Assembly: GCA_008080945.1 (NCBI GenBank)
Contig: VMDH01000039.1
Coordinates: forward strand, 1 to 46,878
DNA from: Gammaproteobacteria bacterium
GTDB lineage: Bacteria; Pseudomonadota; Gammaproteobacteria; Magnimaribacterales; D2472
Reading direction: 5' to 3'
DNA: 46,878 bases
Under the pieces are notes generated by a model that was given only the letters and a program-made list of their open reading frames with translations, had not been told where the DNA came from and did not search any database. Of the stretch, positions 38,257 through 46,878 are shown piece by piece. The translations under genes were made by a program, and so were the position numbers. Position 1 is the first letter of the stretch; every line of letters starts with the position of its first letter.

Positions 38257-39276
38257 ATGAATGATAAAACTAAAGAAAATAGATCCAAACAGTTAACCGA
38301 AACCCTATCTCAAATCGAAAAGCAATTTGGAAAAGGTACTGTTATGAAGATGGGTGAGCGGGAATTCGTTGACATCCCTGCAGTGTCTACTGGTTCTTTG
38401 GGATTGGATATTGCTTTGGGTATTGGTGGGCTCCCTAAAGGAAGAGTAATAGAAATCTTTGGTCCAGAGTCATCTGGAAAGACTACCTTGACTCTTCAAG
38501 CCATTGCAGAGTGTCAAAAAGAAGGAGGCACAGCTGCATTTATTGATGCCGAGCATGCGCTGGATCCTTCTTATGCTGAAAAATTAGGCGTCAATGTTGA
38601 TGAATTGCTTCTCTCACAACCAGACACGGGTGAGCAAGCTCTTGAAGTTACAGACATGCTTGTAAAATCAAATTCAGTTGACCTAATAGTTGTAGATTCT
38701 GTTGCTGCCCTTACACCCAGAGCAGAGATTGAGGGTGAGATGGGTGATCATCATGTAGGCCTTCAAGCAAGGTTAATGTCCCAGGCCTTAAGAAAGATTA
38801 CCGGTAACATCCAAAGATCAAACGCAATGGTTATTTTTATTAATCAAATAAGAATGAAAATAGGGGTAATGTTTGGAAATCCCGAAACTACAACAGGGGG
38901 TAATGCTCTTAAATTTTATTCATCTGTGAGACTTGATATTAGAAGAATTGGATCAGTTAAAGATGGAGATGAGGTTATTGGTAATGAAACTAGAGTAAAG
39001 GTAGTAAAAAACAAGGTTTCTCCTCCCTTTAAGTCTGCTGAATTCCAAATTATGTATGGAGAAGGAATCAATGTTGAGGGCGAGATACTTGAATTTGGTC
39101 AAAAACTTGGACTTATTGAAAAGGCTGGTGCTTGGTACTCATACAACGGCGAAAAGATTGGCCAAGGAAAGAATAACGCGAGTATCTTCTTAAAGGAAAA
39201 TGCAAAAATAAGAAATGCTCTCTTGAAGGAAATAAGAACTTCGTATATCGCCCCTAAGAATAAAACCAAAAAATAG
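38257..39276 (+). CDS. recA: Recombinase RecA
   Basis: [84 protein letters not shown]. Confidence 0.99.
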   Translation: MNDKTKENRSKQLTETLSQIEKQFGKGTVMKMGEREFVDIPAVSTGSLGLDIALGIGGLPKGRVIEIFGPESSGKTTLTLQAIAECQKEGGTAAFIDAEHALDPSYAEKLGVNVDELLLSQPDTGEQALEVTDMLVKSNSVDLIVVDSVAALTPRAEIEGEMGDHHVGLQARLMSQALRKITGNIQRSNAMVIFINQIRMKIGVMFGNPETTTGGNALKFYSSVRLDIRRIGSVKDGDEVIGNETRVKVVKNKVSPPFKSAEFQIMYGEGINVEGEILEFGQKLGLIEKAGAWYSYNGEKIGQGKNNASIFLKENAKIRNALLKEIRTSYIAPKNKTKK

Positions 39277-39297
39277 ATTTTTCTTACTAAGAAAAAT
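39277..39297. repeat. Perfect AT-rich hairpin after recA (possible terminator)
   Basis: ATTTTTCTT-ACT-AAGAAAAAT: 9-bp stem, 3-nt loop, starting immediately after recA stop. Confidence 0.5.
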
Positions 39298-39328
39298 TAT
39301 GTAGTATATCTGTTCTTTGGAGTGATAT

Positions 39329-40507
39329 ATGGCAGATACAGCATATCTTGTAGCAGCAGTTAGAACTGCTGGCGGTAAAAGGGACGGAAGTCTTTCTAAA
39401 TGGCATCCAGCAGATCTCGGAGCTAAAGTTCTTGATGAATTGGTGGCAAGAACGGGAATTAATCCCGCCGATGTTGATGATGTTATATTTGGTTGTGTAG
39501 ATCAAGTTGGCGCTCAATCTGGAAACATAGCAAGGAATTCTATTCTATCTTCGTCTCTTCCTGAATCTGTGCCTGGAACATCAGTTGATAGACAATGTGG
39601 ATCCTCTCAGCAAGCAATTCATTTTGCTGTGCAAGCAGTTATGTCTGGAACACAAGATGTTGTCATTGCAGGGGGTGTTGAGGTTATGTCCATGGTTCCT
39701 ATTGGAGCTAGTATTAAAGATGGATACGAAGCAGGGCATGGCTTACCATTTGACTCAGACGGAATTAAGCAAAGGTATCCAGGTGTCTTTTTCTCTCAAT
39801 TTACTGGTGCGGAATTAGTTGCTGAAAAGTGGAAGTTATCTAGAGAAACATTAGATGCCTTTGCTCTTTCAAGTCATCAAAAAGCAGCTAATGCTACGAA
39901 TGAAGGCTATTTTGACAAAGAAATTTTACCTATTGCTGGGAAAAATTTAGAAGGGATGACAGACCTAGTTCTGAAAGATGAAGGAATTCGCTATGATGCT
40001 TCATTAGAAGCTCTTGCTGGATTAAGAACTGTTACTGAAGGCGGGGTAATTACTGCAGGTAATGCCAGCCAGATTACAGACGGCGCTGCAGCAATTATGG
40101 TATGTAATGAAGCAGGACTAAAGAAAATCTCTTCTGATCCTATGGCTAGGTTTGTAGCTATTAGTGTTGTTGGAGATGATCCTGTGTTTATGCTCACTGG
40201 ACCAATACCAGCCACTCATAAAGTATTAAAAGTTGCTGGACTTTCAATTAATGATATTGATATCTATGAAGTGAATGAAGCTTTTGCTCCTGTTCCGCTT
40301 GCTTGGGAAATTGAAGTCGGTGCACACAGGGATAAATTAAATGTAAATGGTGGAGCAATGGCTCTTGGCCATCCTCTTGGAGCTACCGGAGCAAAACTGA
40401 TGACTACACTAGTCCATGAACTTCACAGGCGTGAGGGCAAGTATGGTCTACAAGCTATATGCGAGGGCGGCGGTACAGCCAATGCAACAATTATTGAAAA
40501 GCTTTAA
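39329..40507 (+). CDS. Thiolase / acetyl-CoA C-acyltransferase
   Basis: VDRQCGSSQQAIHFA active-site Cys; NVNGGAMALGHPLGATGAKL; CEGGGTANATIIE. Confidence 0.95.
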   Translation: MADTAYLVAAVRTAGGKRDGSLSKWHPADLGAKVLDELVARTGINPADVDDVIFGCVDQVGAQSGNIARNSILSSSLPESVPGTSVDRQCGSSQQAIHFAVQAVMSGTQDVVIAGGVEVMSMVPIGASIKDGYEAGHGLPFDSDGIKQRYPGVFFSQFTGAELVAEKWKLSRETLDAFALSSHQKAANATNEGYFDKEILPIAGKNLEGMTDLVLKDEGIRYDASLEALAGLRTVTEGGVITAGNASQITDGAAAIMVCNEAGLKKISSDPMARFVAISVVGDDPVFMLTGPIPATHKVLKVAGLSINDIDIYEVNEAFAPVPLAWEIEVGAHRDKLNVNGGAMALGHPLGATGAKLMTTLVHELHRREGKYGLQAICEGGGTANATIIEKL

Positions 40508-41768
40508 TTAAGAATTTCTCTATTTCAGAATCCTTTAGCTCAGTTTTATCCCCATTTCTAGAAATGAGCTCTATTGTTTTATTTTCGGTATAGCTTTTAC
40601 CAATAACAACTGCGTAAGAGGATCCTACTAACTCAGACTCTGTAATTTTTTTACCAAATCTTTCTTGACGATCATCCAACATTACTCTGAGCCCTAATTT
40701 TGAGAGATCTTTGTAAAGCTTCTCAGCAAAAATGAAAGTTTTATCAGATGATTCTTTAAAAATAGGCAAAATAGATATTTGTATTGGAGCTATATTCTTA
40801 GGCCAAATAATCCCTTTATCATCATGGTTTTGCTCAATAGCTGCAGCCACTATTCTTGAAACTCCAATTCCATAGCATCCCATTTGCAGGGCTTGACGAT
40901 TTCCATTTTCATCTAATACCGTTGCATTCATTGCGCTTGAATAAACATTGCCTAGTTGGAAAATATGTCCAACTTCTATTCCTTTAGCTAGCTTGATTTC
41001 TTCTTGTGAATCTGGGAATGTTTTGCCTTGCAATGAATCGATACTTTCCTTCTCATTGATTAATAATTCAGCATTAATAGCAATTTCTGATTCTTCGCTA
41101 AAGGCTAGGGTGTCTTCTCCACTTTCAGCCAATACATGAAACTCTTCTGAGATTTCTCCTCCTATTGCTCCGGAATCGGCTTTAACAATTTTATACTCTA
41201 GACCCAGTCTATTAAATATAGCTTTATAAGCCTCTCTTATTGTTTGATAAGTATTATTTAGACACTCTTGATTGAGATGAAAACTGTATGCATCCTTCAT
41301 CAAGAACTCCCTTCCTCTCATGATTCCATATCGTGGTCTTATTTCATCACGAAATTTTGTTTGGATTTGAAACAAGCTTAAAGGCAGCTCTTTGTAACTA
41401 CTTAAATTATTTCTTATCAGGTCTGTAATTATTTCTTCGTGAGTAGGTCCTAGGCAAAAATCTCTTTCATGCCTATCTTTAAACCTTAATAATTCTGGAC
41501 CAAATTTATCCCATCTTTTGGAATCCTCCCACAGATCTCTTGGCTGAACCATAGGCATAAAGATTTCTTGAGAGCCTGTACTTGCCATCTCCTCACGAAC
41601 AATATTCTCTACCAGTTTTAATGTTTTAAAGCCTAACGGTAGCCAATTATAAATTCCAGAAGCAACCTTTCTTATCATTCCAGACCTTAATAGCAACTGG
41701 TGGCTGATTACTTCAGCTTCAGCAGGAGTATCTTTAATAAGAGGAGCAAAATTTTTGGAGGCAAGCAT
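40491..41768 (-). CDS. proS: Prolyl-tRNA synthetase lacking the INS editing domain
   Basis: Class II motifs: LGPTHEEIITDLIRN, KFRDEIRPRYGIMRGREFLMKDAYSFH, KGIEVGHIFQLG, MGCYGIGVSRIVAAAIEQ; 425 aa. Confidence 0.96.
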   Translation of the reverse strand: MLASKNFAPLIKDTPAEAEVISHQLLLRSGMIRKVASGIYNWLPLGFKTLKLVENIVREEMASTGSQEIFMPMVQPRDLWEDSKRWDKFGPELLRFKDRHERDFCLGPTHEEIITDLIRNNLSSYKELPLSLFQIQTKFRDEIRPRYGIMRGREFLMKDAYSFHLNQECLNNTYQTIREAYKAIFNRLGLEYKIVKADSGAIGGEISEEFHVLAESGEDTLAFSEESEIAINAELLINEKESIDSLQGKTFPDSQEEIKLAKGIEVGHIFQLGNVYSSAMNATVLDENGNRQALQMGCYGIGVSRIVAAAIEQNHDDKGIIWPKNIAPIQISILPIFKESSDKTFIFAEKLYKDLSKLGLRVMLDDRQERFGKKITESELVGSSYAVVIGKSYTENKTIELISRNGDKTELKDSEIEKFLIKAFQ

Positions 41769-41772
41769 AGTA

Positions 41773-41799
41773 TTGAGGTTACACCATTTAGTTTATAAT
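41773..41799 (+). promoter_or_regulatory. Candidate promoter for fmdB-aspS-yebC operon
   Basis: TATAAT at 41794-41799; weak -35 TTGAGG at 41773 (15-bp spacer). Confidence 0.5.
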
Positions 41800-41821
41800 T
41801 CTATATTTTTTTAGAGGACTT

Positions 41822-42115
41822 ATGCCTATTTATGAGTATAAATGCTTAAAATGCAGCCAACAATTTGAAATATTACAAAAGATCTCTGATGAACCGCTTA
41901 AAAAGTGCGAAGATTGTGGAGGTGAAGTAAAAAAACAAATATCTGCTCCTGCCTTCAGATTAAAGGGATCAGGATGGTATGAGACTGATTTTAAGACAGG
42001 AAGTAAGAAAAATTTATCAAGCGCAGATGATTCATCCAGTGGAGCAGCTAACAAGAAAGATTCAGGAAATGATAAAGTAGACAAGTCATCTAAAGAGAAG
42101 AAGCAGGCAAATTAA
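41822..42115 (+). CDS. FmdB family zinc-ribbon regulatory protein
   Basis: [20 protein letters not shown]...[30 protein letters not shown]. Confidence 0.93.
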   Translation: MPIYEYKCLKCSQQFEILQKISDEPLKKCEDCGGEVKKQISAPAFRLKGSGWYETDFKTGSKKNLSSADDSSSGAANKKDSGNDKVDKSSKEKKQAN

Positions 42116-42116
42116 A

Positions 42117-43883
42117 ATGAGAACAAATTATTGCGGTGAAATAAGAACTGATGATATTGGATCGAGCATTACAATTTGTGGTTGGCTCCATAGAAGACGT
42201 GACCATGGAGGAGTAATCTTTCTTGATATAAGAGATAAAACAGGGATAGTGCAAGCTGTTTTCAATCCTGATCATGAAGGGGCATTCAAAATTGCTGATG
42301 GTTGCAGAAGTGAATATGTATTGAGCATAACAGGAAAAGTACATGCAAGATCTGAGGATACAGTGAATGCTAAAATGAAGACTGGAGAGGTAGAAATTCT
42401 TGCTGAGAAAATACATATTTTTAGTAAAGCAGTGACTCCTCAATTCCCATTAGACGAGCACCAAGAAGTCAATGAAGATGTTCGCTTAAAGTACCGTTTT
42501 CTAGATTTAAGAAGACCGGAATCACAGCAAAGAATTATTAAGCGTTCTAAAATTGTTTCAGAAATAAGGCATTATCTTGAGGAGAATGAATTCTTAGAGT
42601 TTGAGACTCCGATTTTAACCAAAGCTACCCCTGAAGGAGCAAGAGATTACTTGGTTCCAAGTAGAGTCAATCCAAGCAAATTCTATGCTCTCCCTCAGTC
42701 GCCACAATTATTTAAACAACTCTTAATGATGTCTGGGTTTGATAAATATTATCAAATTGCTCGATGTTTCAGGGACGAAGATCTCAGGGCAGATAGACAG
42801 CCAGAATTTACGCAAATTGATATAGAGGCTTCCTTTGTTTCTGTTGAAGATATTATTGCTTTAGCAAGCGGCATGATTAATTCCCTCCTTGAAAAATTTA
42901 CAAATTATCAATTACAGGAAATTCCCAGATTATCTTATGCAGATGCCATTGAAAGATACGGCTCTGACAAACCGGACCTTAGAATACCGCTTGAGCTAGT
43001 AGGTATTGAAGATTTAGTTAAAAATGAGGAATTTAAAGTATTTTCTGATCCTGCCAAGGACCCTAATAGCAGAGTTGTAGCTTTGAAAGTTCCAGAAGGG
43101 AATAATTTCACTAGAGGGCAAATTGATGAATACACAAATTTTGTTGCTAAGTTAGGCGCTAAAGGTTTGGCTTATATCAAGGTTAATGATGTGCAATCTT
43201 TTGAAGGCCTCCAGTCTCCCATACTGAAATTTCTTTCAAAAGAATGCGTGGAAGCTTTGCTTGAGAATTTAAGCGTAAAAACGGGAGATTTAATATTTTT
43301 TGGAGCAGGCGCTTCAAGCGTGGTTAACTTAACAATGAGCAGTTTAATAAGAAAGATTGGATCAGATTTAAATATGTACACCCGAGAGTGGGCTCCTCTT
43401 TGGATAACAGATTTTCCAATGTTTGAGCGAGATAAAGAAGGGAACTTAACTTCTCTTCATCATCCATTTACCCTGCCTGTAAATGGTATTTCTGACTTAT
43501 CTTCTCATCCAGATACTGCGCTTGCATGCGCATACGATGTTGTTTTGAATGGTTATGAGATTGGAGGTGGTTCTTTACGAGTTTACGATGCTGAAACACA
43601 AATGGAAATTTTTAAGATTTTAAATATTAGCAATGAAGAAGCGAAAGAAAAATTTGGTTTCTTATTAAGTGCTCTTGAATCAGGTTGCCCGCCTCATGGT
43701 GGTATTGCGTTTGGTTTGGACAGAATAGCAATGCTGTTGACAGGTACTCAAAATATTAGAGACGTCATTGCATTTCCTAAAACACAAAGTGCTACTTGTT
43801 TATTAACTGACGCACCTGGCACTGTATCTAATGAACAATTGGATGAGTTGCATATTGAGTCTACTTTCAACGAGGATCAATAA
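42117..43883 (+). CDS. aspS: Aspartyl-tRNA synthetase
   Basis: [82 protein letters not shown]. Confidence 0.98.
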   Translation: MRTNYCGEIRTDDIGSSITICGWLHRRRDHGGVIFLDIRDKTGIVQAVFNPDHEGAFKIADGCRSEYVLSITGKVHARSEDTVNAKMKTGEVEILAEKIHIFSKAVTPQFPLDEHQEVNEDVRLKYRFLDLRRPESQQRIIKRSKIVSEIRHYLEENEFLEFETPILTKATPEGARDYLVPSRVNPSKFYALPQSPQLFKQLLMMSGFDKYYQIARCFRDEDLRADRQPEFTQIDIEASFVSVEDIIALASGMINSLLEKFTNYQLQEIPRLSYADAIERYGSDKPDLRIPLELVGIEDLVKNEEFKVFSDPAKDPNSRVVALKVPEGNNFTRGQIDEYTNFVAKLGAKGLAYIKVNDVQSFEGLQSPILKFLSKECVEALLENLSVKTGDLIFFGAGASSVVNLTMSSLIRKIGSDLNMYTREWAPLWITDFPMFERDKEGNLTSLHHPFTLPVNGISDLSSHPDTALACAYDVVLNGYEIGGGSLRVYDAETQMEIFKILNISNEEAKEKFGFLLSALESGCPPHGGIAFGLDRIAMLLTGTQNIRDVIAFPKTQSATCLLTDAPGTVSNEQLDELHIESTFNEDQ

Positions 43884-44620
43884 TGGCTGGTCACTCCAAA
43901 TGGGCTAATATCAAACACAGGAAAGCTCGACAAGATGCAAAGAAGGGGAAGGTTTATACCAAATTAATAAGAGAAATTACTATTGCTGCTAAAAGTGGCG
44001 GTCCTTTACCAGAGGATAATCCTAGACTGCGATTAGCTTTAGATAAAGCAAATGCTGAGAACATGCCAAAAGATACCATCAATAGAGCTATTCAGCGAGG
44101 TGCTGGCAATGATGATAATGCAAATCTTGAGGAAGTAGTTTATGAAGGCTATGGACCAAGTGGAGTAGCTATTTTAGTTGAGACCATGACAGATAATAGA
44201 AATAGAACCGTTGCTGAAGTAAGACACGCTTTTACAAAGCATGGAGGAAATCTAGGAACAGATGGCTCTGTTGCCTACCTCTTTGAAAAAATTGGTTCAA
44301 TTCAAGTTAAGACATCACTGCCCGAAGAGGAACTACTTGAACATGTTATCGATGCAGGGGGAGATGACCTAATTTATTCTGATTCTGAAGCTGAAATCTA
44401 TTGCTCCTCAAACCTATTGCACGAAGTCAATGATTCTTTGAAAGAAAAAGGATTAGACATCGATTCGACGCAAATTATTATGAAACCTACAACTACCGTG
44501 GAAGCAGATAACGAGCTTGCTGAAAAAGTTATTAAATTAATAGACTTCATTGAGGACTTAGATGATGTTCAGGAAGTTTATTCAAATGTAGAATTTCCAG
44601 ATAATTTTTTTGAAGAATAG
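43883..44620 (+). CDS. yebC: YebC/PmpR family regulator / translation factor
   Basis: [46 protein letters not shown]. Confidence 0.97.
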   Translation: MAGHSKWANIKHRKARQDAKKGKVYTKLIREITIAAKSGGPLPEDNPRLRLALDKANAENMPKDTINRAIQRGAGNDDNANLEEVVYEGYGPSGVAILVETMTDNRNRTVAEVRHAFTKHGGNLGTDGSVAYLFEKIGSIQVKTSLPEEELLEHVIDAGGDDLIYSDSEAEIYCSSNLLHEVNDSLKEKGLDIDSTQIIMKPTTTVEADNELAEKVIKLIDFIEDLDDVQEVYSNVEFPDNFFEE

Positions 44621-45039
44621 TGGCCATTAATTCAAGGACCAAAGGTGCAAATTTTGAAAGGGAAATCGGCAACCTCTTACAAGAGGCATTAAGCCTTAAG
44701 AACCCAGTAAGAAGAATCTTAGAGCAAACCAGAACAAAAGAACTACCAGATCTAAAACTCGGAAGATGGTGCCTTGAGTGCAAGAGATATGGCGCAGGCT
44801 CCGAGCCTTTAGATGATTGGTGGGAGCAGGTAGTCAATGCTACCGGAGAGAATGAATTTTCTGCATTGATTTATAAATTTAATCGACGCCCCATTAAGGT
44901 TAGGATTTTAGCCTCTACTTTAAACTCCCAACTTCCTGCAAATATTAAGGTAGATTTGCTTTGGGATGATTTTTTAGTGGTTCTTAAAGAGCGTTTTCAA
45001 GAAGATATCTTGATTCATGAAAGCAGTCCAACAAATTAA
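44620..45039 (+). CDS. Small PDDEXK-fold nuclease (phage-type Holliday junction resolvase/endonuclease-like; GTG start)
   Basis: SRTKGANFEREIGNLL...RRILEQTRTKELPDLKLGRWCLECKRYG: candidate E...PD-X(n)-ECK active-site motif; position between yebC and ybgC. Confidence 0.65.
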   Translation: MAINSRTKGANFEREIGNLLQEALSLKNPVRRILEQTRTKELPDLKLGRWCLECKRYGAGSEPLDDWWEQVVNATGENEFSALIYKFNRRPIKVRILASTLNSQLPANIKVDLLWDDFLVVLKERFQEDILIHESSPTN

Positions 45040-45418
45040 ACCTTTTGCCGTTAAGGTTTTTGTAGAAGATACTGATTTCCAGGGGTTTGTTTATCATGCG
45101 AACTATCTAAAATTTTTTGAAAGAGCTAGAAGTCAGTTTCTTAATGATCTTGGTTTTTTTCAAAGCGAAGACAAAGAAGGGTTTTTCGTAGTGAGAGATA
45201 TTTCTATCACATTTATGCAGCCTGCAAAACTTGAGGACAGGCTTTTGATAGAGTCAAAAGTAGAAAAAGCATCAAAAGTAAGGTGTTTTTTTTATCAAAA
45301 TATATTGAGGGAAGAAACTATAATTGCTAAAGCCAAAGTTGAGGTTTGTTATGTAAATCGCGAGCATGGAAAGCCAATCCAATTTCCAAAGGCATTTCTT
45401 GATAGGATAGAGTTATGA
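45017..45418 (+). CDS. ybgC: Acyl-CoA thioesterase YbgC
   Basis: VFVEDTDFQGFVYHANYLKFFERARSQFL hotdog thioesterase motif; upstream of tolQ. Confidence 0.94.
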   Translation: MKAVQQIKPFAVKVFVEDTDFQGFVYHANYLKFFERARSQFLNDLGFFQSEDKEGFFVVRDISITFMQPAKLEDRLLIESKVEKASKVRCFFYQNILREETIIAKAKVEVCYVNREHGKPIQFPKAFLDRIEL

Positions 45419-46083
45419 ATGAATTGAATTTAATACAAATGTTTTTAGATGCGACTTTGATTGTTCAGTTAGTAATGATCATTTTGCTAGCTGCTTCAGT
45501 TGTCTCTTGGCTTGTTATTTTTGAGAGATGGCAGTTTTTTAATAATCTTAGTAAGTTGAATAAATCCTTTGATGAGATCTTCTGGGATAGTAAAGATTTA
45601 GAGGCTTTACATAAAATCAGCGAAAGCAGGAAAGAAAATGGCAGCACGCAAAGAGTTTTTCAAGATGCCTTGCTTGAATATTCAAGGCTTAAGCAAGACT
45701 CTGTAATTTCAGTGGAAGATTTAGTAAGCGTCCAAAGATCTGTAAAGGTAAGAGTAGCCAAAGAGGACGAAAATTTAAATAAACACTTGCAACTCCTTGC
45801 TAACATTGGATCAGTTAGCCCATACGTTGGATTATTTGGAACGGTTCTTGGGATAGTAAATTCTTTTGTTGGTTTATCCGATGCTACTCAAGCAACTATC
45901 AACGCAGTTGCTCCTGGTATCTCTGAGGCATTGATTGCTACCGCCTTAGGTTTATTTGCTGCAATACCTGCGTTGATTGCATACAACAGGTTTGTATCAC
46001 TTGCAGATCAGCATATTAAGTCGCTACTTATTTTTGGTGAAGAATTAGTAAGTATTTTGTACCGTGAAGTAACTAGAAAATAG
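45415..46083 (+). CDS. tolQ: Tol-Pal system protein TolQ
   Basis: MotA/ExbB-type: LLANIGSVSPYVGLFGTVLGIVNSF...VAPGISEALIATALGLFAAIPALIAYNRF. Confidence 0.96.
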   Translation: MNELNLIQMFLDATLIVQLVMIILLAASVVSWLVIFERWQFFNNLSKLNKSFDEIFWDSKDLEALHKISESRKENGSTQRVFQDALLEYSRLKQDSVISVEDLVSVQRSVKVRVAKEDENLNKHLQLLANIGSVSPYVGLFGTVLGIVNSFVGLSDATQATINAVAPGISEALIATALGLFAAIPALIAYNRFVSLADQHIKSLLIFGEELVSILYREVTRK

Positions 46084-46090
46084 TAACTCA

Positions 46091-46513
46091 ATGCTAGAAC
46101 AAGAATTAAATAAAAGAAGACTGCATTCAGAAATTAATGTTGTTCCATATATTGATGTAATGCTTGTTTTATTAATTATATTTATGATTCTCTCTCCGTT
46201 ACTCATTCAAGGAGTGGATGTTGATCTTCCGCAAACCGACACTACCAAAATGACTATTGAAAATGAGCCTTTGGTAGTTTCTATTGATAAATCGGGAGAG
46301 TATTTTTTAAATCTTGGAGAAGAATTGCTTCCGATGCCTCTTGTAGAATTACGCTCTAAGGTTTCATTAATTTTTGATGCAAATCCCGAAATTGAGATTG
46401 TTATCAAAAGTGATAGATCTGTTCCATTTGAAAAAGTGGCACAAGCTTTAGCATCTATTCAAAGTGTTGGCGTACAAAATGTCGGAATTGTTACCACGGG
46501 CTATGATTCATAA
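46091..46513 (+). CDS. tolR: Tol-Pal system protein TolR
   Basis: INVVPYIDVMLVLLIIFMILSPLLIQGVDVDLP. Confidence 0.96.
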   Translation: MLEQELNKRRLHSEINVVPYIDVMLVLLIIFMILSPLLIQGVDVDLPQTDTTKMTIENEPLVVSIDKSGEYFLNLGEELLPMPLVELRSKVSLIFDANPEIEIVIKSDRSVPFEKVAQALASIQSVGVQNVGIVTTGYDS

Positions 46514-46878
46514 TCCTGCTTACCTAAAAAGTGGCGTTTTCTCATTTTTAATTCATGCATCTATTTTTTTATATGCTTATCTTCAGTTTGATAACTTTGG
46601 AAACAGCAAGGCCCTTATTCATACGCCTATCAATGTATCATTGATTCAAGAGCAAACTAAGAAACCTTCCCAAAAGTCTCCTTTATCAAAACCAGCAGCA
46701 CAAATAGAAAATGCAGATACCTCAATTAATGAATTCAAATCAGCGCTGCCAATTCTATCGTCAACAATAACAGATGTAACAAAGGTTGAAATATCGCAAG
46801 AAGAGGAAGTATTTAATGTCAATGAGGAACTAACTCTTCAATATTTTGTCAATATGATTATAGGTTCAGTTGAAGCAG
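46503..46878 (+). CDS. tolA: TolA/TonB-like protein, N-terminal part (truncated by window)
   Basis: In-frame ATG at 46503: MIHNPAYLKSGVFSFLIHASIFLYAYLQF..., one TM then P/K/S-rich linker; follows tolR; open to window end. Confidence 0.75.
   Translation, partial: MIHNPAYLKSGVFSFLIHASIFLYAYLQFDNFGNSKALIHTPINVSLIQEQTKKPSQKSPLSKPAAQIENADTSINEFKSALPILSSTITDVTKVEISQEEEVFNVNEELTLQYFVNMIIGSVEA

Noticed and set aside
44620-45039. Considered whether the PDDEXK ORF is a restriction enzyme or toxin from a mobile element
   Set aside because: No methyltransferase, antitoxin, integrase or repeats nearby; it is translationally coupled to yebC and ybgC in a housekeeping operon, so a housekeeping recombination role is more likely.
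1-46878. CRISPR arrays, tRNA genes, IS elements, integrons, prophage
   Set aside because: Intergenic regions are mostly under 130 bp and none shows spaced repeats, tRNA cloverleaf consensus, transposase ORFs or terminal inverted repeats.

Overview
The window is a compact, AT-rich, gene-dense chromosomal segment with housekeeping synteny typical of Gammaproteobacteria. It looks like a streamlined marine lineage such as SAR86, but that is inference. No CRISPR array, IS element, prophage or tRNA gene was found. Left to right: murA (3' part), degS/algW-like protease, zapE, rplM-rpsI, petABC, sspA, lpoA-like, rsmI, rnpB RNA, the dcw division/wall cluster (mraZ to ftsA), rpsF-rpsR-rplI-dnaB-alr, a diiron ferritin-like protein, pyrG-kdsA-eno-ftsB-ispDF-surE-pcm, a DUF368 polyprenyl-phosphate transporter, nlpD-like, fdxA, recA, a thiolase, proS, fmdB-aspS-yebC, a small PDDEXK nuclease, ybgC, tolQ, tolR and tolA (partial). 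The most notable observations are: (1) ftsZ lies between mraZ and rsmH instead of after ftsA; (2) five AAAGTG-type boxes with alternating 10/11-bp steps precede mraZ-ftsZ; (3) the canonical ruvC-ruvA-ruvB slot between yebC and ybgC holds one small phage-type PDDEXK nuclease; (4) FtsQ has a lipoprotein-like N-terminus; (5) ProRS lacks the INS editing insertion; (6) S6 has a long acidic tail while its partner S18 lacks its basic N-terminal arm; (7) IspD and IspF are fused; (8) rpoS and mutS are missing from their usual syntenic positions.
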